Positions 7,831 to 16,159 of a DNA stretch of 35,437 bases are shown in pieces. Numbering within the stretch: the first letter of the stretch is position 1; each line of letters begins with the position of its first letter. The stretch is from a virus. Location: IMG/VR virus record IMGVR_UViG_3300024520_000031, positions 1 to 35,437 of that record. The stretch is one strand, 5' to 3'. Made by a program: the position numbers and the translations under genes. The notes under the pieces are model-generated. The model was not told where the DNA came from. It worked only from the letters and a program-made list of their open reading frames with translations, and searched no databases.

Positions 7831-8267
7831 CGGGCGCGGTAAAGGTTAGAGGTGCTGAATTATTACAAAAGGCGCTAAATTCTTTTGCCTTGAATTTAGA
7901 TAAGGCGGTTGATGATGCGGTCAGAATTACCGCTATTAAAGTTAATCAAACAGCTATCACAAATATTAAAACGGTTTCTCATGGCGGGAAATTTGTCACG
8001 AGAACCAAAGACGGCAAGACTCACGAAATAAGCGCGCCCGGAGAGGCTCCCAATAGCGATAATGGCGACTTAATCCGCTCGGTAACATTCTCACATACAA
8101 AAGGGTCTAAAATTGCCCTAGTTGGAACTAACCTAGATTACGGTGCTATACTTGAGACAGAAAAAAACAGACCATGGTTAGAGCCAGCAAAAGAAAGTGA
8201 AGAAAAAAGCTTTGTCGATAACATGAAAACAGCTATCGAGTTACAGGTTAAAAAGGCCGGAAAATGA
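7827..8267 (+). CDS. HK97 gp10-like tail completion protein
   Basis: The start is GTG 7827 inside the previous stop, so translation is coupled. The 146 residues have an N-terminal helix (GAELLQKALNSFALNLDKAVDDAV) and a GGKFVTRTKDGKTHEISAPGEAP loop. It ends with a strand pair through VGTNLDYGAILETEKNRPWLEPA, the classic signature of the HK97 gp10 / minor tail completion family. It acts at the head-tail interface. Confidence 0.83.
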   Translation: MTGAVKVRGAELLQKALNSFALNLDKAVDDAVRITAIKVNQTAITNIKTVSHGGKFVTRTKDGKTHEISAPGEAPNSDNGDLIRSVTFSHTKGSKIALVGTNLDYGAILETEKNRPWLEPAKESEEKSFVDNMKTAIELQVKKAGK

Positions 8268-8650
8268 ACGAAATATTTACAGCGGTTTACATGAGATTAT
8301 CATCTACCTTGTCGGTTGATGTATTCGATCACGTTCCGCAAGATTACAATGTATTTCCCTACGTGAGAATTGATCCTTTAACCAATAACAATAATGATAC
8401 AGATTTTGAAACAGGGTTTATCTCAACAGTCCAGATTATAGGTTTCAGTCAGTATAAAGGGTCGCAAGAGGTCGCACTATTGAACTCAGATATTTATGAT
8501 GCTTTACACCGATACGCATTGCCGGATACTTTAAGTTTCGGAATTTCGACAATCCATCAAACATTTAGTACAATAGCACTCGAACCAGACGGAAAGACAA
8601 GACAAAGCATCCAAAGATTCACAATTATATTCGAGCCATTACCGGCTTAA
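8264..8650 (+). CDS. Tail terminator (DUF3168 type)
   Basis: The 128-residue protein begins with a helix (IFTAVYMRLSS) followed by VFDHVPQDYNVFPYVRID (about 20-37), the hallmark of DUF3168 / gpU-like tail completion proteins. The ring it forms caps the tail tube and joins it to the neck. It has an ATGA overlap with the previous gene and is followed by the tail tube gene after 17 bases containing GAGGA. Confidence 0.82.
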   Translation: MNEIFTAVYMRLSSTLSVDVFDHVPQDYNVFPYVRIDPLTNNNNDTDFETGFISTVQIIGFSQYKGSQEVALLNSDIYDALHRYALPDTLSFGISTIHQTFSTIALEPDGKTRQSIQRFTIIFEPLPA

Positions 8651-8667
8651 TAACAGAGGACTAAAAA

Positions 8668-9075
8668 ATGGCTATAGGTATCGCAATTGAAGGACGGAAT
8701 GTTCTTGTAACAACGGGTGACGGCTCACTCGTTGGACAACTTTCAAAAAACTTATCATTTAATAACGAATTATTAGATACGACTGATGATGATTCGAGCG
8801 GGTGGTCGGAACGTGCCGCACAAGCTGGATTAAAATCTCTTGAAATGGGGTTAAATGGGTTGCTTAAAAACCTTGAATTAGTCGGCTTATACTTCGGAGC
8901 AAGTCAAGCGGTCGAGGTTGTCTGGATTTTCCCGGACGGCGTGACAACTCCCTCGACACTAACATTCGATGCCATGCTGTCAAGCCTATCGATTTCTGGC
9001 GATTCAAATTCGGGCATGACTTGGGATGCTTCATTACAATCTAGTGGCGAACCTGTTTGGGTTGCGGGTACATAA
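8668..9075 (+). CDS. Major tail tube protein
   Basis: The 135-residue protein matches the TP901-1 / lambda gpV-like tube family. It has an N-terminal strand with NVLVTTGDGSLVGQLSKN, a DTTDDDSSGWSERAAQAG loop that is the family signature (about 37-54), and a terminal LSISGDSNSGMTWDASLQSSG strand pair. It stacks as hexameric rings to form the tail. Its position between tail terminator and chaperones is canonical. Its TAA overlaps the next ATG. Confidence 0.88.
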   Translation: MAIGIAIEGRNVLVTTGDGSLVGQLSKNLSFNNELLDTTDDDSSGWSERAAQAGLKSLEMGLNGLLKNLELVGLYFGASQAVEVVWIFPDGVTTPSTLTFDAMLSSLSISGDSNSGMTWDASLQSSGEPVWVAGT

Positions 9076-9422
9076 TGGCTATTCGCAAACCAATCAAGCT
9101 TACTTGGGACGGTGAAGAGTATAAAATCATTGTTAATATGCTCTTGATTGAGCGTATCGACGATGAGGTTAATATTTTAAAACTAATCTCAATGGATAAA
9201 GACAGCGCCTCGATTGTTAAAATATCAAAGTTCTTATGGGCTTTACTTGATGAAGCGGGCGCGGGTGTTTCTTGGGAAGAGGTTTATGAAGGGTTAGGAG
9301 ATCCAGACAATATTGATAAAGATGATTTATATAAAGTCATTCAGGAAATAACCCCAATGTTGCTACCTCAATTCAAAGTCGTAGCAAAAAAAAAGACAAC
9401 GAAACGCAAGAAAAAGAAATAA
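9075..9422 (+). CDS. Tail assembly chaperone, gpG-like
   Basis: I start at ATG 9075, overlapping the tail tube stop; an upstream in-frame TTG at 9057 is not needed. The 115-residue zero-frame product is helical, with an acidic middle and a very basic end (KKKTTKRKKKK) that follows a nine-base A run. In this gene position it should bind the tape measure protein and tail tube subunits during tail assembly. A portion of ribosomes is expected to shift frame at 9389-9395 to make the longer product. Confidence 0.83.
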   Translation: MAIRKPIKLTWDGEEYKIIVNMLLIERIDDEVNILKLISMDKDSASIVKISKFLWALLDEAGAGVSWEEVYEGLGDPDNIDKDDLYKVIQEITPMLLPQFKVVAKKKTTKRKKKK

Positions 9423-9631
9423 GTCGTTATCCTTGGGATAGCGTATACCAAGCAATAGTCGGCCATTATGGAGTAGCACCTAGCGAGTATTGGCAAATGA
9501 CTATTGCAGAATTAGAGATAGTTCACGAATCCAAACGCTCCAAGATGATCGGCAATATCCATGAGGACGATTATAAAAAAATGTCTGATCGTCAAGACGC
9601 TCTTGAATCGCAAGGCATCAAAGTTTTATAG
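9075..9631 (+). CDS. Tail assembly chaperone, gpGT-like frameshift product
   Basis: The -1 frame is open from the A run through 9631 and has no start codon of its own. With a slip at 9389-9395 (9395 read twice) the product is about 185 residues. The added domain contains RYPWDSVYQAIVGHYG and a later SEYWQMTIAELEIVHES, typical of the C-terminal gpT-like domain of such chaperones. It occupies what would otherwise be a 219-base gap before the tape measure gene. The two products together load tail tube subunits on the tape measure. Confidence 0.88.
9389..9395 (+). other. Programmed -1 frameshift site A AAA AAG
   Basis: The heptamer A AAA AAG is in the correct register for the zero frame (AAA 9390-9392, AAG 9393-9395). 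It is the most efficient known -1 slippery sequence in E. coli-type ribosomes. It is part of a run of nine A residues. I see no strong stem or Shine-Dalgarno-like stimulator right next to it. Confidence 0.9.
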
Positions 9632-9641
9632 GGGTTAAATT

Positions 9642-11591
9642 ATGGCTACCACGATAGTTGGGGCTTTAAGCGTAGAAATCACAGCGGACGTACAAGGCGT
9701 TAAAGACGGCCTAAAAGCTACCGGCGAAGCTTTAAAGCTATCAGGTAAGAAGTTAAGGGAAAGCTCTAATAAGTGGGGTAAGTGGGCCGTTGCCGCAGCC
9801 GCAGCAACTACTGTAGTAACCGCCGCAATAGTCAAATCAAATCTGACATCCATCCGAGAGTTAAAAAATGTTGCCGAAGCGGCTAACACAACCGTTAAGG
9901 CTTTCCAGCGCGGGGCATTCGCTGCTGAGGAATTCGGAATATCTCAGGAAAAATATGGGGATATTTTAAAAGACACCAGTGATCGAATAGGTGATTTCCT
10001 TATCACTGGTGGCGGTCCAATGGTTGACTTCTTTGAGAAGATAGCGCCAAAGGTGGGGATAACTGCGGAAGCGTTTAAAGGTCTATCCGGCCAAGAATCG
10101 CTAGGTCTGTATGTTAGCTCTTTAGAAAAAGCCGGAGTCTCACAGAACGAAATGGCTTTTTTTATGGAAGCGCTCGCAAGTGATTCAACAAGATTAACCC
10201 CTCTATTTAAAGACAATGGCAAAGCATTCAACGCGCTAACTAAAGAAGCCAAATCTTTAGGAATAGGCTTATCAAATGTCGATGTAGCTAAAGCTGAATT
10301 GGCAACCGAATCACTCCAAAAAACAAGCGGTATAATTGACTCAATGGCCAAACAGTTAACAGTTGAGCTAGCGCCCCTTGTCGCAGCCGTTGCCGACGGC
10401 TTTGTTGATATGGCTAAGGAGTCAGGTGGAGCAAGTCAGTTTATTAAAGACGGTATTGACGGCGTTATTACTGTAGTAGGAATATTCGCAGATGGCCTCC
10501 ACGGAATAAAAGTTATATTTAAAGTCCTAGAAGCTGCGGCTATTGGCTATTCTGCTTTAGTGGTGAGTGTATTCGAGGGGGTTGTCAATACGATTGCGGG
10601 CGCTATTGATGGTTTAGTCGGGATTGCTAACAGAGCGATCAGTAGCATTAATGAAATATTTGATACCGGAATATCGGAAATCCCAGAGGTCGGAAGTACA
10701 GCCTTTGTAAGAAGTATTAATGAGGTTGGAGAAGGTATGCGAGAAATGGTATCTGATACCAACGCCGAGCTTCACGAGTTAGCAATGGAAGGGCTGCCAA
10801 GCGAGCAAATAAAACAATTTGCTGATGAGGCTATTGTCGAATATGAGCGGGTAGCAGCAGCAAGGGCGGCATTAACTGCGAAAGCGGAAGATGCCAGAGA
10901 AGAGGATGAGGGTATAGGGACCTCACAGGTTGAAATATACGAAGCTGAAACAATTGGCTTGCTTGAAGCTATGAGTTTAAGATTCGCATCACAAGAAGAA
11001 ATGGAGTTGGTCCACCTTGCGCGCGAAAGAGAGGCGTTGACCGCTCACTTAGCGGCGAATAAGGAATTGACAGCGGAGCAATCAGCGGCACTGGTTGAAA
11101 TCAAGCAAGCGGAAGAGGATGCAAAAAGAGCAATCACTTTAAACGCGGTGCAGGCAGGTTTTCAAGCTTTAGCTAAGAATTCTAAAAAGGTTCAAGGGCT
11201 TATGAAAACAGTTGCTATCGCTCAGGCTTTAATCAAAGGAAAACAGGCGGCGGTTGATGCTTGGCAGGCGGGCATGAGTACCGGCACCCCGTGGGCGCCA
11301 ATTGTGGCAGCGGCTTATACTGCGGCAAGTATTGCCAATACAGGATCAATGATCGCAGGTATAAGAAGTTCGGGAAGTAGTTCATCGTCCCCTAGTGCCA
11401 GCTTACCATCCGTACCAACAGGCGGGACAGTGCCGGGCGGGTCGACTGGACAGCCAGCGGCAGCACAACAACCGCAAGCAATTTCTGTTAATATACTTGG
11501 AGAAGGTTTACTCTCAACCGATCAAGTTCGCGGCCTAATGGGTCAGATTAACGATCAATTAGGTGATGGCCTACAACTAAACGTAAATTAA
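9642..11591 (+). CDS. Tail tape measure protein
   Basis: The 649-residue protein sets tail length and may take part in DNA ejection. The N-terminus (GALSVEITADVQGVKDGLKATGEAL) is the usual TMP opening. It is followed by an Ala-rich hydrophobic segment (about 48-65), helical regions, a long hydrophobic stretch near 290-335, coiled-coil charged helices (about 390-510) and a Gly/Ser/Pro-rich linker (about 580-625). At the usual 1.5 A per residue this predicts a tail of about 95-100 nm. It follows the frameshifted chaperone gene by 10 bases, the standard order. Confidence 0.92.
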   Translation: MATTIVGALSVEITADVQGVKDGLKATGEALKLSGKKLRESSNKWGKWAVAAAAATTVVTAAIVKSNLTSIRELKNVAEAANTTVKAFQRGAFAAEEFGISQEKYGDILKDTSDRIGDFLITGGGPMVDFFEKIAPKVGITAEAFKGLSGQESLGLYVSSLEKAGVSQNEMAFFMEALASDSTRLTPLFKDNGKAFNALTKEAKSLGIGLSNVDVAKAELATESLQKTSGIIDSMAKQLTVELAPLVAAVADGFVDMAKESGGASQFIKDGIDGVITVVGIFADGLHGIKVIFKVLEAAAIGYSALVVSVFEGVVNTIAGAIDGLVGIANRAISSINEIFDTGISEIPEVGSTAFVRSINEVGEGMREMVSDTNAELHELAMEGLPSEQIKQFADEAIVEYERVAAARAALTAKAEDAREEDEGIGTSQVEIYEAETIGLLEAMSLRFASQEEMELVHLAREREALTAHLAANKELTAEQSAALVEIKQAEEDAKRAITLNAVQAGFQALAKNSKKVQGLMKTVAIAQALIKGKQAAVDAWQAGMSTGTPWAPIVAAAYTAASIANTGSMIAGIRSSGSSSSSPSASLPSVPTGGTVPGGSTGQPAAAQQPQAISVNILGEGLLSTDQVRGLMGQINDQLGDGLQLNVN

Positions 11592-11605
11592 GGAGTGGCT
11601 AAATA

Positions 11606-14600
11606 ATGGCTATCAATACAGAAACACCCGTAAATCCAGAAATCCCAAATAGCAAAACAACGCAAGGCCAAAGCGATGCCGTTAATCCGTCGGCAAAATC
11701 AACACAAGGCCAAATCGATGCGGGCAATCCAAACTTTATTGTTAGTGGCGATGTTACAAACGCGCTTTTATGGTCAGAGCAATTCGAGCAACCTGCATGG
11801 GTTAAAACAAACGCAGATATCGAGACTGATGCTTTCCTATCCCCTGATGGAGTTAATACAACCGCCGATAAGTTAATACCAAGCGGCACAACTGTTACCG
11901 CAGAAAAACTATTAACTCAAAATGTAATGTTTGAGGGTGGGGATTATACGCTATCGATATACGCTCGACTTGATGTAAGATTTCATCTATCAATAGCAAT
12001 AGATGACGGCGTTAATGATGTTTCAATCGGTTACGATATTTTAAACTCAATAACAATAGCAGCCTCACTAACACCGACAACGCCGGATTCATGGGATATC
12101 GAGGTACTCAGCGACGGGTGGCGAAGGATCTCAATTACCCAAAACGTCGGGGTTGGATTAGGGAATATTAAAATCGCGATGGGTGTCAGGGATAATTTTG
12201 CCTATGTTGACGCAGCGCCAAATGGTTTTTACCTATGGGGCGCACAATTAGAAAAAGGCTTAGTGGCCGGGGATTACGTTAAAACAACAGCAACACAAGC
12301 CATGATCGGCGGGATTGCCTTTCCCGATATCCCAAACAGTAAAACAACAACGGCCCAATCCGATGCGGTCAACCCTATTTCAAAGACCGTAGGTAGTGAG
12401 GTTGGAGCAGCCAATCCTAATGCGGTAGTCAATAGCGTGGTTCAAAACTTATTATTTTATTCGGAAGAGTTGGACAACAATATTTTTTGGACAAAAGCTT
12501 TTTCCTCAGTAACAGCTAATCAGGTGATATCACCTAACGGCGACTTGACCGGCGACGAATTAAGTGGGGGCGTTTCACAAAATCCACACTATGCCTATCA
12601 AGTTCTAGGTGAGATTGAGGGCGGTATTTACACCTTTTCGGTTTATGTTAAATCCAATCTAAGAGATCAAATATCCTTAGTTATTGGGGACGGTGAAACT
12701 TTTGTGTCAGGCGGTTTCGATTTAACGCTTGAAACATTTATTCCGGGATCTCATGCTGCGGCTGACAATCAAACGATTTTAAATGTTGGGGATGGGTGGC
12801 ACCGATGCTCAATTACTTACAATTTACCAAGTGGGGGCGGTGAGGTTCAAGTTCGATTAGGTCTTGATGGTAGTTTTGATTACAGCTCGGGCGATGCGGG
12901 GGGCATGTTTATCTGGGGCGCTCAGTTGGCGCAATCAACTCTATCAGGAGTTTATACCAAAACAACTGACACACCATTATCAAGCAATGATATATTGCCA
13001 CCGAATTCGGTTAGCTCTATAGTTAGCACTAGCTCTGCGGCCCCAAACAGCCCTACAGACATAGCGATTTCTGAGCCAGTAGCCCCTAACAATTTGATCG
13101 GCCAACCTCAATCAACAATGCCTAGATCATTAACGCCATTAGTCGCAATGAGTTTTGATAGCGGAAAATATTCACAAAATGGGAGTCCTGTTTTATTTGA
13201 TGATTTGTTCACCTATGCTCGACCTAGCTCAGCGACTTTTATGAATAGACGAATTGTTAACAATAAAGCGGAATACTTTCTTGATACTCAATTTGTTGGG
13301 GATGCTGAGAATCTTATATCTCATTCTGAAAATATCGCGCATAGTGATTGGATTAAATTATTTATATCAACGACCGAAGTACCGGTTGAGAATGTAAACG
13401 GTGATTTGACAGCTTACAAAGCTATTCCAACTAGTGATACGCGATTTCATACAATAAGAAACCCGTTTGATGCTATCGGCCTTTTACCCTATACCTATTC
13501 AGTCGATTTTAAATATGCGGGCCACAGGTACACACAAATCACGTTAAGCGGTGCGTTTGGTGCGGGGGACCATTATGCAATTTTTGATATCCTTTCCGGG
13601 ACTATTACGTCAACCGTGGATTGCTCCCCTAAAATTGAAAGTCTTGGGGGTGGTTGGTGGCGTTGCTCAGTCAGTCGTACAACTTCGTCAAGCGCGGCTG
13701 GTGATTTTATTATACATGCCGCAGAGACAGGCATATCGGGAGAAAATGACCAATGGGCAGGTAATGATGTTGATGGTTTCTTGATATCAAGGGCGCAAAT
13801 AGTACAAAGCGCAATAGAGCTACCGTACATCAAAACAGCATCAACAGGGGTTATTAAATCATTCACGGAAGCACTAAGGATTGAATACAGCTCAACGACA
13901 GGTGAAAATCTTGGCGTATTAATTGAGGGCGGTAGTACAAATTCTAACCTATGGTCAGAGGAGTTTGATCGGGCCGAATGGACAAAAAATAATTCCTTGG
14001 TAACAGCGAACGCAACGACAGCGCCAGATAATGTTAATTCAGCGGATTTGGTCGAAGCGAGCTTAACAGCAACAACCGCCCCAAGAGTAAGCAGCTTTAA
14101 TGGTGCGTTAATTATTCAATCGGGTGAGGTTTACACAGTCAGCGCCTTTATTAAAAGAAAAGAAGTGTCATTAATTCAAATTTGGTTTAATACGGGGGCG
14201 GTATCTAATAACCCAAGAGTTAACTTTGATCTAATCTCAGGCACAATAACGGCGCAGGATGCCGATATCGATAACGCCCAAATAACCCCACTTAGTAATG
14301 ATTGGGTTAGAATATCGGCAACTATAACTATGGCGACAGTTTCCTTGATCCCTTATTTTCAAGCGATCAAATCCCCAACCGCATCAAGAAATTTATCCGA
14401 AGCGTGGACGGTTGGCGAAGGTTTTTATATTTGGGGCGCTCAAATTGAAGAACTACCATTGGCATCAAGCTACATAAGAACAGAAGGCTCAGCGGTCACA
14501 AGGGCAGGTGATGAATTAAGCTTGCCTAGCGCGGGCAATTATAACCAATCATCAGGAACGATCACGGCTCAATCTGATATGACTAACCAAGGCGCGAACC

Positions 14601-14956
14601 AGATAATTGTTAGCGTTGATGCTGGCACAGATAACGATCGTGTGGAGCTATTTATTGACTCGTTGTCAAAGGTAGCTACATTTATCAAAAACTCAGGCGC
14701 AACCGTAGCAAATATAACAGGGGCCGCAGACATAAGCTTCGAGGAAGAGATAGAACTATCATTGACGTTTGATTCAGGCGTGGTGTTTTATGAGGATAGT
14801 ATATCAATAGGTAGCGACCCCTTAACCAATATGCCAGCGTGTACAACGATTAACATAGGCCGAAAATTCGATGGCAGTAGCTTATTGTTCGGCCACATAA
14901 AAACACTATCAATCTACGACAAAGCCCTAACCGCTCAAGAGGTAGCATTCTTATGA
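11606..14956 (+). CDS. Large tail fibre/tip protein with four lectin-like repeats
   Basis: The 1116-residue protein contains four related modules of about 175 residues, at about 52-228, 281-455, 569-745 and 780-960. Each begins with an N-L-x-x-S-E-x-x-D/E...W motif and has a DGW-R-x-S-x-T middle. Each ends in F-x-x-W/R-x-A-Q-x-E-x-x-x-x-x-x-Y-I/V-x-T. These fit carbohydrate-binding jelly-roll domains found in phage tail proteins. Modules 1 and 2 are preceded by similar linkers containing PNSKTT and SDAVNP. Residues 525-565 carry a TYARPSSATF segment common in tail proteins. The end (971-1116) resembles a LamG/concanavalin domain. A surface-glycan-binding role is inferred. Confidence 0.72.
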   Translation: MAINTETPVNPEIPNSKTTQGQSDAVNPSAKSTQGQIDAGNPNFIVSGDVTNALLWSEQFEQPAWVKTNADIETDAFLSPDGVNTTADKLIPSGTTVTAEKLLTQNVMFEGGDYTLSIYARLDVRFHLSIAIDDGVNDVSIGYDILNSITIAASLTPTTPDSWDIEVLSDGWRRISITQNVGVGLGNIKIAMGVRDNFAYVDAAPNGFYLWGAQLEKGLVAGDYVKTTATQAMIGGIAFPDIPNSKTTTAQSDAVNPISKTVGSEVGAANPNAVVNSVVQNLLFYSEELDNNIFWTKAFSSVTANQVISPNGDLTGDELSGGVSQNPHYAYQVLGEIEGGIYTFSVYVKSNLRDQISLVIGDGETFVSGGFDLTLETFIPGSHAAADNQTILNVGDGWHRCSITYNLPSGGGEVQVRLGLDGSFDYSSGDAGGMFIWGAQLAQSTLSGVYTKTTDTPLSSNDILPPNSVSSIVSTSSAAPNSPTDIAISEPVAPNNLIGQPQSTMPRSLTPLVAMSFDSGKYSQNGSPVLFDDLFTYARPSSATFMNRRIVNNKAEYFLDTQFVGDAENLISHSENIAHSDWIKLFISTTEVPVENVNGDLTAYKAIPTSDTRFHTIRNPFDAIGLLPYTYSVDFKYAGHRYTQITLSGAFGAGDHYAIFDILSGTITSTVDCSPKIESLGGGWWRCSVSRTTSSSAAGDFIIHAAETGISGENDQWAGNDVDGFLISRAQIVQSAIELPYIKTASTGVIKSFTEALRIEYSSTTGENLGVLIEGGSTNSNLWSEEFDRAEWTKNNSLVTANATTAPDNVNSADLVEASLTATTAPRVSSFNGALIIQSGEVYTVSAFIKRKEVSLIQIWFNTGAVSNNPRVNFDLISGTITAQDADIDNAQITPLSNDWVRISATITMATVSLIPYFQAIKSPTASRNLSEAWTVGEGFYIWGAQIEELPLASSYIRTEGSAVTRAGDELSLPSAGNYNQSSGTITAQSDMTNQGANQIIVSVDAGTDNDRVELFIDSLSKVATFIKNSGATVANITGAADISFEEEIELSLTFDSGVVFYEDSISIGSDPLTNMPACTTINIGRKFDGSSLLFGHIKTLSIYDKALTAQEVAFL

Positions 14957-15378
14957 AACAGTTTATTTTAAAAATCCCAGAAGGGACAAGCGCGGAAGAT
15001 TTTAGCCCCGCAATGAAAAAAGCGGTTAAGTCAGTAAACGCCGTATTTCCTAGTGGGCGCATAGTTGGTACTAAGGCCGTTGATGGTTACGAGTTAAAAC
15101 TTATTATAGCCTCAACAACAGGCGAAGCATTAAACAGTCTTTTCGAGTATGGCGTCCATTCATTCGATAAAGATGGTGAACCAATAACTACCGATTTAGG
15201 CTTGCAAGATTGGGCGGTGTTGGCTGAGGAAGGATTGCAGATTGACCAAGGGCCAATACTTGATTATATGGTTGATGTGGTATCATACGACCAAGAAGGC
15301 GATGAGATTTCAAGTGAACCCGTTGTTGATGTTACCAATAAACTTCAAACCTACGCCGGGCGAAAGTGGACTTATTAA
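14953..15378 (+). CDS. Hypothetical tail-region protein, 141 aa
   Basis: The start is ATGA, overlapping the fibre gene stop. The protein looks like a small alpha/beta domain (residues 1-65, KQFILKIPEG and so on) followed by a Trp-containing acidic region and a short C-terminal beta domain. It has no signal or membrane segment. Its position between the fibre-like gene and the Dit-like gene suggests a tail-tip component or assembly factor, but I recognise no family. Confidence 0.65.
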   Translation: MKQFILKIPEGTSAEDFSPAMKKAVKSVNAVFPSGRIVGTKAVDGYELKLIIASTTGEALNSLFEYGVHSFDKDGEPITTDLGLQDWAVLAEEGLQIDQGPILDYMVDVVSYDQEGDEISSEPVVDVTNKLQTYAGRKWTY

Positions 15379-15400
15379 CAATTAAATCGGATGATATAAA

Positions 15401-16159
15401 ATGATTCAAACCAACCCTATACCAACCGATAACCCAAGCGGTGCGCTAATTGGATACATTGATTTAATCACTGGCTCAGTACCAAGTGCTGAAAAAGCAC
15501 TAACGCCTAACACCTACGAGCGGCATACAATCATTGCGGGCACGTTCACGCTTAAATTTCAATTATCAACAATAGCGGCAATTGATTATATTGCTATTGC
15601 GGCTCATACGTTCAGTGGTGAAACGATAGATATTCAAACAGCGGAAACTATCGGCGGGGCGACTACTCATGTAGAAACTGTTTCGCCTGTCACAAATGGA
15701 GCGATAATGATCAATTTTGATCCTGTTACTGTAGAAGAAATTATATTGACAGGCACATTATCAGAGAGTGTTGAAATGGGGGTTATTAGAGCGGGTCCAG
15801 CTTTGCAAATGCCAAGGAATATTTATGGCGGTCACAGTCCAGCAAGTCTATCCCAAAAAACAAAATATCAATCCGTCCGGTCAGAGTCAGGAAATTTTTT
15901 ATCGAGAAATATTGTTAGGCAAGGATTAGAAACGGAATTTAATTGGCAAAATTTAGACGTTGATTGGTATAGACAATCATTCCAGCCGTTCGTGTTGGCA
16001 GCTAGATTACAGCCGTTCTTTATAAAGTGGCGTCCTGATCACCATGCTAACGAAGTTATATATGCTGAAACAAGCGGTGACATATCCCCAAGCAATCAAG
16101 GCGGCGGCAACCGCTTAATTAATGTTAGCCTATCGGTAAAGGGTCACGCTGATCTATGA
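15401..16159 (+). CDS. Distal tail (Dit-like) protein
   Basis: The 252-residue protein is beta-rich with a jelly-roll-like N-terminal half (about 30-130). A C-terminal segment reads NWQNLDVDWYRQSFQPFVLAA, then FFIKWRPDHHANEVIY (about 183-224). That pattern recurs in tail proteins placed between tape measure and hub. Such proteins form the hexameric ring at the tail end that carries the hub and receptor-binding parts. It has an ATGA overlap with the large tip gene, which argues for a shared assembly step. Confidence 0.62.
   Translation: MIQTNPIPTDNPSGALIGYIDLITGSVPSAEKALTPNTYERHTIIAGTFTLKFQLSTIAAIDYIAIAAHTFSGETIDIQTAETIGGATTHVETVSPVTNGAIMINFDPVTVEEIILTGTLSESVEMGVIRAGPALQMPRNIYGGHSPASLSQKTKYQSVRSESGNFLSRNIVRQGLETEFNWQNLDVDWYRQSFQPFVLAARLQPFFIKWRPDHHANEVIYAETSGDISPSNQGGGNRLINVSLSVKGHADL

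Noticed and set aside
11676-13866. Several 66-97 codon frames inside the fibre gene
   Set aside because: They are shadows of the 1116-residue protein, whose repeats are in frame throughout.
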